DNA of 64,000 bases, taken from NCBI RefSeq assembly GCF_001729245.1, contig NZ_CP015217.1, positions 2,848,001-2,912,000 of the forward strand. The letters run 5' to 3'. The notes below the pieces were generated by a model. The model made no database searches, was not told where the DNA came from, and saw only the letters and a program-made list of their open reading frames with translations. Below are positions 54,512 through 64,000 of this stretch, piece after piece (the stretch's first letter is position 1; every line of letters begins with the position of its first letter). This stretch comes from Leptospira tipperaryensis (GTDB lineage Bacteria > Spirochaetota > Leptospiria > Leptospirales > Leptospiraceae). Both the position numbers and the translations under genes were made by a program.

Positions 54512-55246
54512 TCAAACTCCGTTTTCTCGAAATCTTTCTCTGAGGTTGGAAACGTATTCTCGACCGACGGGAAGAACCGTTTCGTCTTCGTCGTTCAAAA
54601 AAACCTCATAGCCGCCGCCCGCGTTCGACTTCATACCGGAAATATATTCTAAATTTAGAATATATTTTTTATGAATTCTTAAAAAACGATCGGAAGGAAG
54701 TTCGGCTTCCATATCTCCCAAAAGTTTGGAAGTTTCGTGATCTTTCTCCAAACTGTGAAGGACACACTTCTTACCGTTTGCGGTGAGATAAAGGAGTTTG
54801 GAAAGAGAAAGCCTATGTAAAACACCCGACTCTCGAAAAAACAAAAAGGATTCTACTTTGTTTCCTTTCTTTCGAACGGATAAAAATTCTTCAGCTCTTG
54901 TCATCGTTTCTCGAAATCGTTCTCTGGAATAAGGTTTGAGAAGATAGTCCAGAGCCCCTGCCTCAAAAGCTTGTAACGCGTGATCCCGATACGCGGTAGT
55001 AAACACAAGCGCCGGAGCCACCTTTCCCCTCTCTTCCAAAACTTGAATCCCTGATTTTTCGGGAAGATTCACGTCCAAGAAGATCAGATCAAAAGCCTTT
55101 CGATCTAAAATTTCAAGCGCCTGACGCCCGTTCCCTACGACGGCTTCAATCTTAAAGGAAGGCCATTCTTCCAGATACTTTCTCAAGAGTTCCCTCGCGG
55201 GAACTTCGTCTTCCACGATCAACACGCTAAAATTTGATTCGTTCAT
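54512..55246 (-). CDS. LytTR-family response regulator
   Basis: A 244-residue response regulator: receiver (EDEVPARELL; phosphoacceptor Asp in LIFLDVNLPEKSG; Lys in YLLKPYSRERF) and a LytTR DNA-binding domain (ANGKKCVLHSLEKDHETSKL, RIHKKYILNLEYI). Overlaps the sensor kinase gene by 4 bp, so the two form a LytS/LytR-like system. The divergent gene pair beginning at 56525 (barrel + FecR) is the obvious candidate target. Confidence 0.94.
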   Translation of the reverse strand: MNESNFSVLIVEDEVPARELLRKYLEEWPSFKIEAVVGNGRQALEILDRKAFDLIFLDVNLPEKSGIQVLEERGKVAPALVFTTAYRDHALQAFEAGALDYLLKPYSRERFRETMTRAEEFLSVRKKGNKVESFLFFRESGVLHRLSLSKLLYLTANGKKCVLHSLEKDHETSKLLGDMEAELPSDRFLRIHKKYILNLEYISGMKSNAGGGYEVFLNDEDETVLPVGREYVSNLRERFRENGV

Positions 55247-56307
55247 ATTGAATACTCAAGGAGAACCGTAGTTCCTCCGGATTTCCCTTCTTCTAATTTC
55301 AATATAGCGTCTCTAAAATTATAGTCAAGCCTTGCTTGTATGTTTCTTAGTGTACTTCTTATCGCGCTCATTCCAAATCCACCTCCAGTGGGACTCGTAT
55401 ATTCTCTTTTGGATGTAGAGATGGTTCCGTTATCTTCGACGGAAATTCGGATTCTTCCGTCTCTGGTTATCGCTTTCACATAAATTTTTCTCTGAATGTT
55501 CGCGGAGCTTTCAGAATGTTTAAAACTGTTCTCCACAAGAGGTTGAATCGAAAGAGGAGGAATCGAAATTCCTGAAAAATCTCCGTCACTTTCCATCTTG
55601 AGTTCCATAAAATCCGCAAATCGAATCTTCTGAAGTTCGAGATAATTTTTTGTAAAATCCCATTCTTCCTTAAAGGAAACCAATCTTGCGGAATGCCTTT
55701 CCGTTAAAAATCGATACGAATCCGATAACAATAAAATCGCTCGGTCCGCTCTTACCGGATCGATTTCCAATAACGCGTGAATCGTATTCAAAGTATTGAA
55801 TAGATAGTGCGGATCCATCCGAGATTGTAAGGCCGCATAGTGAAGATCTTTGAGAGCGCTTTCGGATTCTTTTTTCTTTTCGATGAGGATCTGCATCGAC
55901 TTCTCCAAAACTGAAATAAAAAGCGCAAGGATCAAAGAGCTCAGAAGAATGTTATAAGAACCTCCGTGTTCTCTTCCGGGACTTTCATCGGAAAGAGCGA
56001 TCGCGTGAAGAATTCCTCCTGCTGCAACTCCGATGATAGCCGCGAAACAAGAAGCGAGAAGCAAAGTGAATCCCGATTTTAAAAATCCGTGTTTATGACC
56101 GGAAGAATTCAGAGATTCCACGGTCATCTCAACGATCCCGCATACGAAATGAGTCGTAATCTGAGTCGCAAGAAAAACTTTCCAAAATGGAGAATTGGAA
56201 TTGTGGGCGATCAGGAGAGAATTCATCGTCCCGATCACTGTGTTGATGGAGAACCAAAAGAATAGTTTAAACCAACGTATGCGACGGCCGGAGTTTATCA
56301 TTTTCAC
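55243..56307 (-). CDS. LytS/YehU-like sensor histidine kinase
   Basis: A 354-residue kinase: four or more N-terminal TM helices, then a His_kinase domain with the phospho-His in MDPHYLFNTLNTIHALLEID (compare NPHFLFNTLN) and a C-terminal ATPase domain (IQPLVENSFKHS, ISVEDNGT, GFGMSAIRSTLRNIQARL). Cytoplasmic autokinase for the LytTR regulator immediately downstream. No large extracytoplasmic sensor, so it probably senses the membrane. Confidence 0.92.
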   Translation of the reverse strand: MKMINSGRRIRWFKLFFWFSINTVIGTMNSLLIAHNSNSPFWKVFLATQITTHFVCGIVEMTVESLNSSGHKHGFLKSGFTLLLASCFAAIIGVAAGGILHAIALSDESPGREHGGSYNILLSSLILALFISVLEKSMQILIEKKKESESALKDLHYAALQSRMDPHYLFNTLNTIHALLEIDPVRADRAILLLSDSYRFLTERHSARLVSFKEEWDFTKNYLELQKIRFADFMELKMESDGDFSGISIPPLSIQPLVENSFKHSESSANIQRKIYVKAITRDGRIRISVEDNGTISTSKREYTSPTGGGFGMSAIRSTLRNIQARLDYNFRDAILKLEEGKSGGTTVLLEYSI

Positions 56308-56524
56308 CTGCTTAGCAGAGCATTTAAGCTCATAATTTATTTCTCGTCATTCCCGATTTGATCCCTTAATTCCCTAAAAAATGGAGTTCATTTCCAACAC
56401 AGACATATTTTCAGGAAAAGAATTGCCTTTCTTCGTTTTTTTTAAGAAGAAAGATGAGGGATGAAAACACAGAAAAAATTGACGGAAAAAAGTTTTTTTT
56501 TCTTAGTAACGGTTCAGGGGAATC

Positions 56525-58012
56525 ATGAAAAGAATTCAAATCTACCTCATTCTGTTTTTATCCATCTTTCTGGTCCAGACAATGAACGCTGAACAAGTGG
56601 TTACAACGAAAAAAGACGAACCGGACGCTTATTACGGCTTAGACGTAAGAGCCGTGATCTCGCCTTCTTACGGTTCTAAAATACAAAACGAACCAAACGC
56701 TATGGCTACAACGGGACTAAATGCGCCCGCAAATCCTTATATGAGCCAGAACGATAAATCCGGCTTTTCTACTCCTTGGACCTTGCTCATGATCTCGAAA
56801 ACGTTTCAAGAAACCGGAATACAAACCGAGCTCTGGGGAGAATTGATCCGCAATTCTCAGCTAACATCGGATACACGAACGGACGGTGGAACAAAACAAA
56901 ATCCTTATATTCTGAGCGTTCGTCGTGCGAGTGTTAAAAAAACCTGGGAAACATCCTTAGGAAGTTATACTCTTAATTTCGGAATGCAGGAACTTCCTCA
57001 TACATATACGCAGTGGAGCAATTATTGGAAATGGAGATATATCGACCGCGCGCCTTTAGAATCCCTAGGATTTGCTCCGCAACCCGCCGATATCGGACTG
57101 AGCGCCACGGGAAAATGGTCGATCGTTAGCTCCCAGTTGATGGTGAGCAACGGAGAAGGTTATAGAGAGGCTCAAAACATCGGTTCTGCGGGAATGGACG
57201 TCTCGGCGAGATTGTCCGTTGAACCGCAGTTAGACGATAAAACAAAAGCCGGCTTTCATCTTTTTTACAGAAGAGAGAATGCATTCGGTTCCGCCGGTTA
57301 TGAATGTTATGAAGGAAAGACCGGTTGTCTTCCGAACGACCTAAATCTAAACACGGTTCTCGTAAAAAATAAACGGACCTTACAATCGGATACAGCGGGT
57401 TCGGAAGTCAATTTTGTTTGGACCGGTTCTCTCAAATGGAATTTAGGATTAGGGGCTTTTTTCAAAAGACAAAACGGAGGAGAGATCAGAGATCGTATGC
57501 AACTCTATTCCACTCCTCTCGTTTACGGAAAGGATAGTTATGGAAGAAGCGCTTACGCGTGGCTTTCCCTCGGACTCGGAGACTTTTCGCTCTTAGGAAG
57601 ATATGAAAGAGGAACAGGCAGCAACGGAACACTCGGAACTACGGAAACAACTCAGAAAGAATTGCTTCCCGGACTTGGAGTTCCAACTTCAAACGCACCG
57701 TTATCACCGCAGATTCAAAATGTTTTAACCGAAACGAATTCAAACGGGTATTCAAGCAAGAGTTCGTTTAGAAGAGTGAGTGTCTTTTTGGAATGGTTGG
57801 TCTCGCCTCAGTTTAAATTAGCATTGGGTTATGTTGAAAATAAAAACTTCGATTCAAACGGAGTCGGACAAAACGTATACATGGACCAAGCGGGAAACGC
57901 GAGGACTCAAAAAGATTATTTGGCGCAATTTAGCGGAGTTGGAAATTTCGGAGTAGTCGCCTACTCCGCATTAGACAGGTGGATTCTTTTAAGAGCTACC
58001 ATAGAGTTTTAA
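56525..58012 (+). CDS. Predicted outer-membrane beta-barrel protein
   Basis: A 495-residue exported protein. Cleavable signal (IQIYLILFLSIFLVQTMNA), then many amphipathic strands with aromatic ends, and a C-terminal Phe strand (WILLRATIEF) as in outer-membrane barrels. Two Cys in a GYECYEGKTGCLP loop could form a disulfide. It looks like a porin-sized channel (roughly 16 strands), substrate unknown. 13 bp before the FecR-domain gene. Confidence 0.75.
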   Translation: MKRIQIYLILFLSIFLVQTMNAEQVVTTKKDEPDAYYGLDVRAVISPSYGSKIQNEPNAMATTGLNAPANPYMSQNDKSGFSTPWTLLMISKTFQETGIQTELWGELIRNSQLTSDTRTDGGTKQNPYILSVRRASVKKTWETSLGSYTLNFGMQELPHTYTQWSNYWKWRYIDRAPLESLGFAPQPADIGLSATGKWSIVSSQLMVSNGEGYREAQNIGSAGMDVSARLSVEPQLDDKTKAGFHLFYRRENAFGSAGYECYEGKTGCLPNDLNLNTVLVKNKRTLQSDTAGSEVNFVWTGSLKWNLGLGAFFKRQNGGEIRDRMQLYSTPLVYGKDSYGRSAYAWLSLGLGDFSLLGRYERGTGSNGTLGTTETTQKELLPGLGVPTSNAPLSPQIQNVLTETNSNGYSSKSSFRRVSVFLEWLVSPQFKLALGYVENKNFDSNGVGQNVYMDQAGNARTQKDYLAQFSGVGNFGVVAYSALDRWILLRATIEF

Positions 58013-58025
58013 ATTAGGAGATTGT

Positions 58026-58757
<732 letters not shown>

Positions 58758-58791
58758 TTTCTTAGAAGACCAGAACCACAACATTTGTTTC

Positions 58792-58818
58792 GGCCCGGTT
58801 TCCCCCCGGGCCTTTTTT
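58792..58818 (+). terminator. Strong terminator of the barrel-FecR operon
   Basis: GGCCCGG pairs with CCGGGCC around a 7-bp loop, followed by TTTTTT. It is 34 bp after the FecR stop; a textbook Rho-independent terminator. Confidence 0.92.
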
Positions 58819-58949
58819 GTGTTTTAAACGCCGACCGCATTTTCAAAAAAGAATCCCTTGGAAAATAAGATTTAATACGAAATCCTTTCACTTTCCCCTT
58901 ATTCCTCTACGCTAAATACCGTTCTTAAAAAAGTATCTGGAATCTTATC

Positions 58950-59144
58950 TCAGTGATGCGACTTCAAAATCATCAGAGTCATTCTAAAGTTAATCCATAT
59001 AAATCTCCAGAGTTGCCAGAGTAAGGCAGTTCTAAAATATCGAGTGATGCCGTTTGGAACCGATGTAAAATCGCCTTGGGTATAGGCGTCTCTTAATTTC
59101 TCGTTGCTATCGAGAACGAGTTCTGTCTCTTCTTGTGTCTCCAT
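58950..59144 (-). CDS. 64-residue conserved small protein, downstream of SQR-like gene
   Basis: A short protein: acidic N-terminal 30 residues and a Trp-rich hydrophobic segment (FRTALLWQLWRFIWINFRMT) that may lie along or across a membrane. A good GGAGAAGGAAG site precedes the ATG, and it starts 17 bp beyond the oxidoreductase stop on the same strand, so it looks real and co-transcribed. It might anchor or assist the flavoprotein at the membrane (inference). Confidence 0.65.
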   Translation of the reverse strand: METQEETELVLDSNEKLRDAYTQGDFTSVPNGITRYFRTALLWQLWRFIWINFRMTLMILKSHH

Positions 59145-59161
59145 TCTTCCTTCTCCAATTC

Positions 59162-60619
59162 TTATTCAGGAATGATCCACCAACCGAATTTTCCTTTTGC
59201 TTTGTATAGAAACATATAGTGAAGAATCGTTTTGATCCAGTGACCGGCTAGACCAATCTCACCGGTCGTATACCGCAAAGACCTTCCGATTTTCGGGTAT
59301 TTTTTGTAGTCTGGGACAATCGGATAAACCGTCATTGAAGCGGCGCCTCCGTCGAAGAATCCTTTGCCAGCTGAAGCAACACAAGCGGCGCCCATCTCCG
59401 CCATCGATGCCGTGTGCGTAGGAGTTTTTTTTCCTGAACGAATCATATCCGCAATACTCTTTGCCACCGCCTTCCCCATCGTTGCGGAAGGCATACCGGT
59501 TCGAGGGGGTGTAGGAGAAATCTGAGTTCCATCCTTCGTCTTCATGATTTTCGAAATTGGATGAGGCGGCGCAAAGGCAATCCCTATAGCAAATACGTTT
59601 GAATACAATGGACTCTGATAATTTTTCGGCCAATCGTTCGGATCCCATTTTTCAAAATTTTTCACGCCGTAGTCTGCATCTACCTTCATCATTCCGTTCG
59701 GAGCGAACATTCTTTCGGTGATATCCTCGCTCGATTTTGAAAACGCCTTTAACCCAACTCCCGCAAACGGAGGAATCAACATCGTAAAATCCGATTTTAC
59801 GAAACCTTTTTCCCCATCCAATGTTACGAAATGAATTTTATCCTTTTCCACTCTGGTAACGTGAGCCTTTGTCTTCCATTGAACCTCTCTTTCCGCAAAG
59901 AGCGATTCAGTGAAAATTTTGCTACTTGTTATATATCCGCCTCGATCTAAATGCATTCCTCCCATACCAAAATCGCCTAACTCATATTCGTTGGACAACC
60001 AGAGAAGTTTTGCTTTATCCCTGACCCTTTCCTTTCTCAATTCATAATCGATATTAAATAAATATTCGAAAGCCGCGCCTTGACAGGTGCAGGTTCCATG
60101 TCCGGTTCCGATTACGAAATTCAATTCCTCTCCGGCTTTCATCCTCTGAATCGCGGCTTTTAGCGAAACCGCGGCATTCTCCGCGTGAGAATAAGTACAA
60201 ACGGAATGAGAAAATCCGTTCTCTGGTCCAAGTCCCGGTGTCGCATTAAAATTCAATTTTGGGCCGGTTGCATTGACGCAAAAATCGTATGTAAGAGTAC
60301 CGCTCGTACCCTCTTCATTTCCGGCGGTATGTTCGTATGTTACAAAGGGTCGACTTTCGTTCTTATCTCCCTCGGGATGAATGCTGAGCGCTTTTCCTTG
60401 GATAAATTGTATCTTCAACTTTTCGTAAACGGGTCTCAGAGGAAAGGTCACCTCTTCCTTCTTCATCGCTCCCACTCCGACCCATATATTTGAAGGAATC
60501 CAATTCCATTGTGAGTTCGGAGATATTACCGTGACTTCGTGCTTTTTACCCAAATACCGCTTGATAAGTGTCGCGGCGGTGTGACCGGAAACTCCGGCGC
60601 CTAAAACGATGATTCTCAT
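59162..60619 (-). CDS. SQR-like FAD oxidoreductase
   Basis: A 485-residue flavoprotein. N-terminal FAD Rossmann (IIVLGAGVSGHTAATLIKRY), and the layout of sulfide:quinone oxidoreductase. All three SQR-type Cys positions can be aligned: SVCTYSHAE, GTCTCQGAAFEY and AACVASAGKGFF. The C-terminal part is hydrophobic/aromatic (LHYMFLYKAKGKFGWWIIPE), fitting monotopic membrane attachment. It would oxidise sulfide to sulfane sulfur and pass electrons to quinone. Substrate is inferred from the Cys pattern. Followed by the 64-residue gene. Confidence 0.85.
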   Translation of the reverse strand: MRIIVLGAGVSGHTAATLIKRYLGKKHEVTVISPNSQWNWIPSNIWVGVGAMKKEEVTFPLRPVYEKLKIQFIQGKALSIHPEGDKNESRPFVTYEHTAGNEEGTSGTLTYDFCVNATGPKLNFNATPGLGPENGFSHSVCTYSHAENAAVSLKAAIQRMKAGEELNFVIGTGHGTCTCQGAAFEYLFNIDYELRKERVRDKAKLLWLSNEYELGDFGMGGMHLDRGGYITSSKIFTESLFAEREVQWKTKAHVTRVEKDKIHFVTLDGEKGFVKSDFTMLIPPFAGVGLKAFSKSSEDITERMFAPNGMMKVDADYGVKNFEKWDPNDWPKNYQSPLYSNVFAIGIAFAPPHPISKIMKTKDGTQISPTPPRTGMPSATMGKAVAKSIADMIRSGKKTPTHTASMAEMGAACVASAGKGFFDGGAASMTVYPIVPDYKKYPKIGRSLRYTTGEIGLAGHWIKTILHYMFLYKAKGKFGWWIIPE

Positions 60620-61004
60620 GGGATACCCTCGGACGATTATCCTGGCTAGTTCTATTTCAAATCGGATCCATTCAGGAAATTGAATTCAACTTACCATTTT
60701 TAGAAAGAAAAGGAAGACATTTCCCTTTATCAAATCCATGGAATCGATTGATATTTCTCAATCATTAGTCGGGATACCTTTGAACAAACCGTTCGCTTTG
60801 CAGATCATCCTTTCCTCTGTCTTTTTTTCCTTTCTTTCGATTGAAACTTGAGATTTTTAGAATATACTCTTCCATTTCGAATAACTATTAAACGAAGTTG
60901 GCGGACTATAAAGGATCGGAAGATTACTTTTCTTTTGCGAATAGTCTTACAAAAAAGGCCGCTTTAAAAGCGGCCTTTAAAAATATTCTTATCGATTTTG
61001 AATA
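60620..61004. other. Intergenic, terminator only
   Basis: About 385 bp upstream of the SQR-like gene. The SQR promoter presumably lies at its left edge, and the terminator of the Ig-like lipoprotein at its right edge. Otherwise AT-rich with nothing recognised. Confidence 0.5.
60954..60978 (-). terminator. Terminator of the large lipoprotein gene
   Basis: AAAGGCCGCTTT and AAAGCGGCCTTT form 12-bp arms around a single base. On the minus strand a T-run follows (GGCCTTTTTTG). It lies 27 bp after the stop at 61005. Confidence 0.88.
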
Positions 61005-63983
61005 TTAAGGACAGGTAATCAAAACTCCCGGATCGCTGATCGCTGGTCCGCCCGGATTGAGTTTGAGTCCTCCAAACACATACGGATACGGTTCCGTATC
61101 TACAATCGGCAGAGTCTGAAGAATCGAATGAGTCGTCTTCGCGATGATTCCGCAAGCGGTTCCGTTTGTCGGGTGCGTCAATGCAGGAAGAGAAATAGAA
61201 GGAGGAAGAGGAATCTCCTTCAATACGTTGTTAACAAGCGGAACGATCAAAGAAGGAACGAGCGGATCCACCACCGCTAAAATTCCCTTAGGATCCAAAC
61301 CGAACGGATTCGGAGCCCCCGCTCCGGAAGAACCTTCCAAGATGTCTAACGTGTAGGAAAGACTCGAACCGTTCGAGATTACGATCTTCAACGCATTTAG
61401 ATTTGCGTAAGCCGGATTGTTCGTCGGATTGGAAAAAGTTACGAAGTCGAAATCGGCAAGACCTTTCAAACTAGCCCTAGCAGTACTGATCAGATACGTG
61501 GAATTATCCGGTCTCTTTCCACGGATCGAAAGTTGAATGTCAGTAAAGTTGACTTCCAACTTCGGCTTTGCCGTTCCCACAACCGGTTTTAATACTCCGT
61601 TCGGCGCATGGATCGGACTCACCGAGATTACGATATCGTCGGTTCCGTTGATCGCAGGAACAAGAACGCCCGTCGTCGGATCGATTCCTATTAAGTTGTC
61701 TCTTCCCGGCGCTAGGATATTTACGATCGGAGCCACTTTGATCAAAGACTCGGTCAACTGAAACAAAGGATCCGTTCCGGCGTATTGTTTGATCGTATCA
61801 ATAAAAAGTTTATCGATGGTCAAATCCAAGGCTCTGTTTTTCCAGAGATGATACGCGGCCTGAGTGATCGAATCCACGGTGAGAGAAAGCAACAAACCGG
61901 GGTTAGCCGCACTCTGAGAAAACTGATAGAGATTACTCATCGCTCCGTTCGGTTTTGTCACAACAAATCCGCTCATAACCTGGTGAGTTCTCGGTGATCC
62001 GATCGGATTCTTCGCCGAAATTCCAAGATCGATCGAACCTACGATTCCTCGATTGGAGCCAGTCACTCTCACTTGAGAATCCATACCCAACTTAATCTTG
62101 ATGTTCAATGGGAAATTTGCAAGCGGGGCCGGCAAGTAAGAAGGAAGCGCGATGTCCACTCCGGGCGACTTCAAGGATCCGATGATAGAATTCAAAACGG
62201 AAGGAGCCACGTCTTCGATAAAGTTACGCAACATCGATCTCGTAATCAAAGGAGTCAAGGAAGGAACCATTCCGTTCGCGGCGCCTTCCGTTGTTCCCGC
62301 GAGCCAACCCGCAAGCCCGCTCGTGGTAGCTTCGAGTTTCACTTGATTCACTCTTCCGTCTCTGTCCTTTACCGTAAGATTGTTGGACCAATCGGTAGTA
62401 TCAAAATTCGAAAGAGTCGTGATCGGAGTAAAGATGTTTAACGCAGTATCTCCGTTGGAATCGATCGTCAGACTCGCCTTACCGGTTGTGACCCTATCCG
62501 CAGGAGGAGAGTCGTTGTAATTCAAATACGCGGTCGTGGAAAATACGAATCTATTTCCGGCGCCTATGACGAGAAACAAAGAGCCTCGGCTCCTCGCGAT
62601 CATCACCATATCGACTGCGAGAGTTTTTCCTTTAAATTGAAAACCCAATTCTCCCGTATTGTTTGCGACCATGCTGACGCCTATGTTTTTCAAAGCTGGA
62701 AAACCAGTCACACCGGTATAGATCGTAATTCCGGTGATATAAACGTCGATATCAAAGTCGGTACAACTCGTAAAGATCAGAGTCGCACAACCTTCCTGTG
62801 TAAAACCTCCCGGATTCTCACCCGAAGGTCCGCAGTAACCGTCTCCATAACCCGTGGCGGAATCTCCATAGTTTCGAATATACTGAGGCATCGCGAAACT
62901 TCCGATCCCATCATAGTCGATACAATAAGTAGACCTTCTCGCGTTCGTTTTTGGAGAATCCGCAAACTGATTGAATGTGTTTCCGTTTACCTTAAAATTT
63001 CCGGCTGTAAATCTTTCCAAGACTTTTGATAAGAACGGCATCGCCTGGGCCTGATCGAGAATGATCGAACCTCCGTTGACGATCATGTTATCCGGAGCCG
63101 TATTTACATTCCCATAATTGAATGTAGCAAAACGTTTGAAAATTTTTCCGGATGCTACTGTGATTTCGTAGTAGTAGACGTTCCCGCCTACGAACGGAGG
63201 AATCGCAGACGTCGTCAAGTTAGTGGTTAACGTGGTGTTCATCGGACAAGGAGGAGCCGCGCATATATCGATTCCGCTCGCGTTCGTATCGCCCATGTGT
63301 TTGAGTTTGATGGACTGAATCGAATTCGTTCCGGTCAGAGGATTTGTAAACGTAGAAGTCAGAGTCAAGGTCGGTGTGGTGGCCTTATTGAACGTAATGT
63401 CGTTAGTTCCGCCTAACGTGTTCGTTGTGTTGATCTTACTCGTCATCAAATAATCCGGTTCGGTCGTAAAGGACTGGGAATAACTCGTAAGATCCTGTCC
63501 ATCGATCGTCTTGGAATTGTTAGTAAGGGAAAGAGTGTATTGTTCGTTGGTTTTAAATTCTCTATAAGGATCGAAGATCAAACGAGAACTGGAAGCCCAA
63601 TAAAAGGTTCCTCCCTTTCCCGGACCGGCCAAAACTCCGGCGCTTGGAGACAAAATCAAATCCGCTTGTACGGTGGTTTTATTCATCGGGTGAGAGAATC
63701 TGATCTCGATACTCTTATATCGATCCACGTCCGTAGTGGATGCAATGAAAAGTGTTGCCTCGGGCGCCACCGCTCCGAAATTTGCGGGAAGACTCGTGGG
63801 AGTATCCGTCTCCGTATACGGAGCAACCACGTTAGCCGAAACCGTAGTATCCGTCGAAAGTCCAAAAAGAGAAAGAACGCTGTTGAGGGGAGAACCGGCT
63901 TTTTTATCCGAATTACAACCGGCTCCCAGAAAAATCATAACCGTTAAAATTACCGCCGAGATTGAATTTTTATTTTTGTTCAT
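61005..63983 (-). CDS. 992-residue lipoprotein with Ig-like domain
   Basis: A large surface-type lipoprotein: signal peptide with lipobox LGAGC (Cys23), then an SbsA/Big_5-type Ig-like domain near the N-terminus (IEIRFSHPMNKTTVQADLIL, then SSRLIFDPYREFKTNEQYTL). The remainder is beta-rich, Ser/Thr/Asn/Gly-rich and mostly unassigned. Two extracellular-type Cys pairs appear (ICAAPPCP and CGPSG...GCATLIFTSC). Likely exposed on the cell surface or periplasm; large Ig-like lipoproteins in Leptospira are often adhesins, but this one is not identified. The ATG at 63983 is 17 bp from the window end, with GGGGT upstream. Confidence 0.85.
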   Translation of the reverse strand: MNKNKNSISAVILTVMIFLGAGCNSDKKAGSPLNSVLSLFGLSTDTTVSANVVAPYTETDTPTSLPANFGAVAPEATLFIASTTDVDRYKSIEIRFSHPMNKTTVQADLILSPSAGVLAGPGKGGTFYWASSSRLIFDPYREFKTNEQYTLSLTNNSKTIDGQDLTSYSQSFTTEPDYLMTSKINTTNTLGGTNDITFNKATTPTLTLTSTFTNPLTGTNSIQSIKLKHMGDTNASGIDICAAPPCPMNTTLTTNLTTSAIPPFVGGNVYYYEITVASGKIFKRFATFNYGNVNTAPDNMIVNGGSIILDQAQAMPFLSKVLERFTAGNFKVNGNTFNQFADSPKTNARRSTYCIDYDGIGSFAMPQYIRNYGDSATGYGDGYCGPSGENPGGFTQEGCATLIFTSCTDFDIDVYITGITIYTGVTGFPALKNIGVSMVANNTGELGFQFKGKTLAVDMVMIARSRGSLFLVIGAGNRFVFSTTAYLNYNDSPPADRVTTGKASLTIDSNGDTALNIFTPITTLSNFDTTDWSNNLTVKDRDGRVNQVKLEATTSGLAGWLAGTTEGAANGMVPSLTPLITRSMLRNFIEDVAPSVLNSIIGSLKSPGVDIALPSYLPAPLANFPLNIKIKLGMDSQVRVTGSNRGIVGSIDLGISAKNPIGSPRTHQVMSGFVVTKPNGAMSNLYQFSQSAANPGLLLSLTVDSITQAAYHLWKNRALDLTIDKLFIDTIKQYAGTDPLFQLTESLIKVAPIVNILAPGRDNLIGIDPTTGVLVPAINGTDDIVISVSPIHAPNGVLKPVVGTAKPKLEVNFTDIQLSIRGKRPDNSTYLISTARASLKGLADFDFVTFSNPTNNPAYANLNALKIVISNGSSLSYTLDILEGSSGAGAPNPFGLDPKGILAVVDPLVPSLIVPLVNNVLKEIPLPPSISLPALTHPTNGTACGIIAKTTHSILQTLPIVDTEPYPYVFGGLKLNPGGPAISDPGVLITCP

Positions 63984-64000
63984 CTTTTTTTTACCCCAAT

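Overview
The window looks like chromosomal DNA of a Leptospira species (phylum Spirochaetota). The evidence is a moderately AT-rich composition (roughly low-to-mid 40s % G+C by eye), many lipoproteins with spirochaete-type lipoboxes, 7TM-DISM and LytS/LytR-type signalling proteins, MBOAT plus DUF1574-like gene pairs, and short GTAGGAACTCC-type intergenic repeats of a kind I associate with Leptospira. I see no rRNA, tRNA, CRISPR array, prophage or transposase gene. Most of the window is housekeeping sequence with accessory patches. The species cannot be named from the sequence alone.

Layout. 1-5.9 kb: a 5'-truncated 7TM-DISM histidine kinase, an Rhs-like lipoprotein, a NarL-type response regulator, and a divergent isochorismatase-like lipoprotein / LysR pair separated by a perfect 34-bp palindrome. 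6.0-6.8 kb: a gene-free array of 13 palindromic units with a period of about 58 bp. 7.1-10.5 kb: bcp-pepA and a receiver-ATPase signalling protein. 10.8-14.8 kb: a ferritin-like hydrolase, then a TetR regulator divergent from an SDR + metallo-beta-lactamase-fold lipoprotein operon, with three operator-like dyads spaced exactly 21 bp apart. 15.2-20.7 kb: a lytic transglycosylase, a solute-binding protein, acetoacetyl-CoA synthetase, a PTPS-III-like pterin enzyme and a DUF1858-like protein. 20.8-23 kb: unknown genes and a hicB-hicA module whose hicA has a one-base frameshift. 23-29.2 kb: the cell-elongation operon mreB-mreC-mreD-mrdA-rodA. 29.4-33.3 kb: Ppx/GppA, two paralogous membrane proteins and an AlkD-like protein.

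33.4-51.2 kb is almost entirely on the minus strand. From its 5' side it contains signal peptidase I, AtpZ, a lipoprotein, a small membrane protein and the complete F1Fo ATP synthase (atpB-E-F-H-A-G-D-C). These are followed by an SLBB-like protein, a 1039-residue acidic repeat protein, a double-GAF protein with a degenerate GGDEF domain, an MBOAT acyltransferase and its DUF1574-like partner. 51.3-64 kb holds an aldolase-fold protein with a TetR regulator, CorA, a LytS/LytR-like two-component pair, an outer-membrane barrel with a FecR-domain protein carrying a CxxCH motif, an SQR-like flavoprotein, and a very large Ig-like lipoprotein.

The strongest leads for new biology are five. (1) The repeat protein's 16 copies of an LSxxEL-type motif resemble the CheY-binding N-terminal peptide of FliM. 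(2) The 13-unit palindromic array has no associated gene. (3) The triple 21-bp-phased TetR operator is unusually regular. (4) The FecR protein has a haem-c-type motif. (5) Short interspersed elements share the TGTNGGAACTCCNACA dyad.
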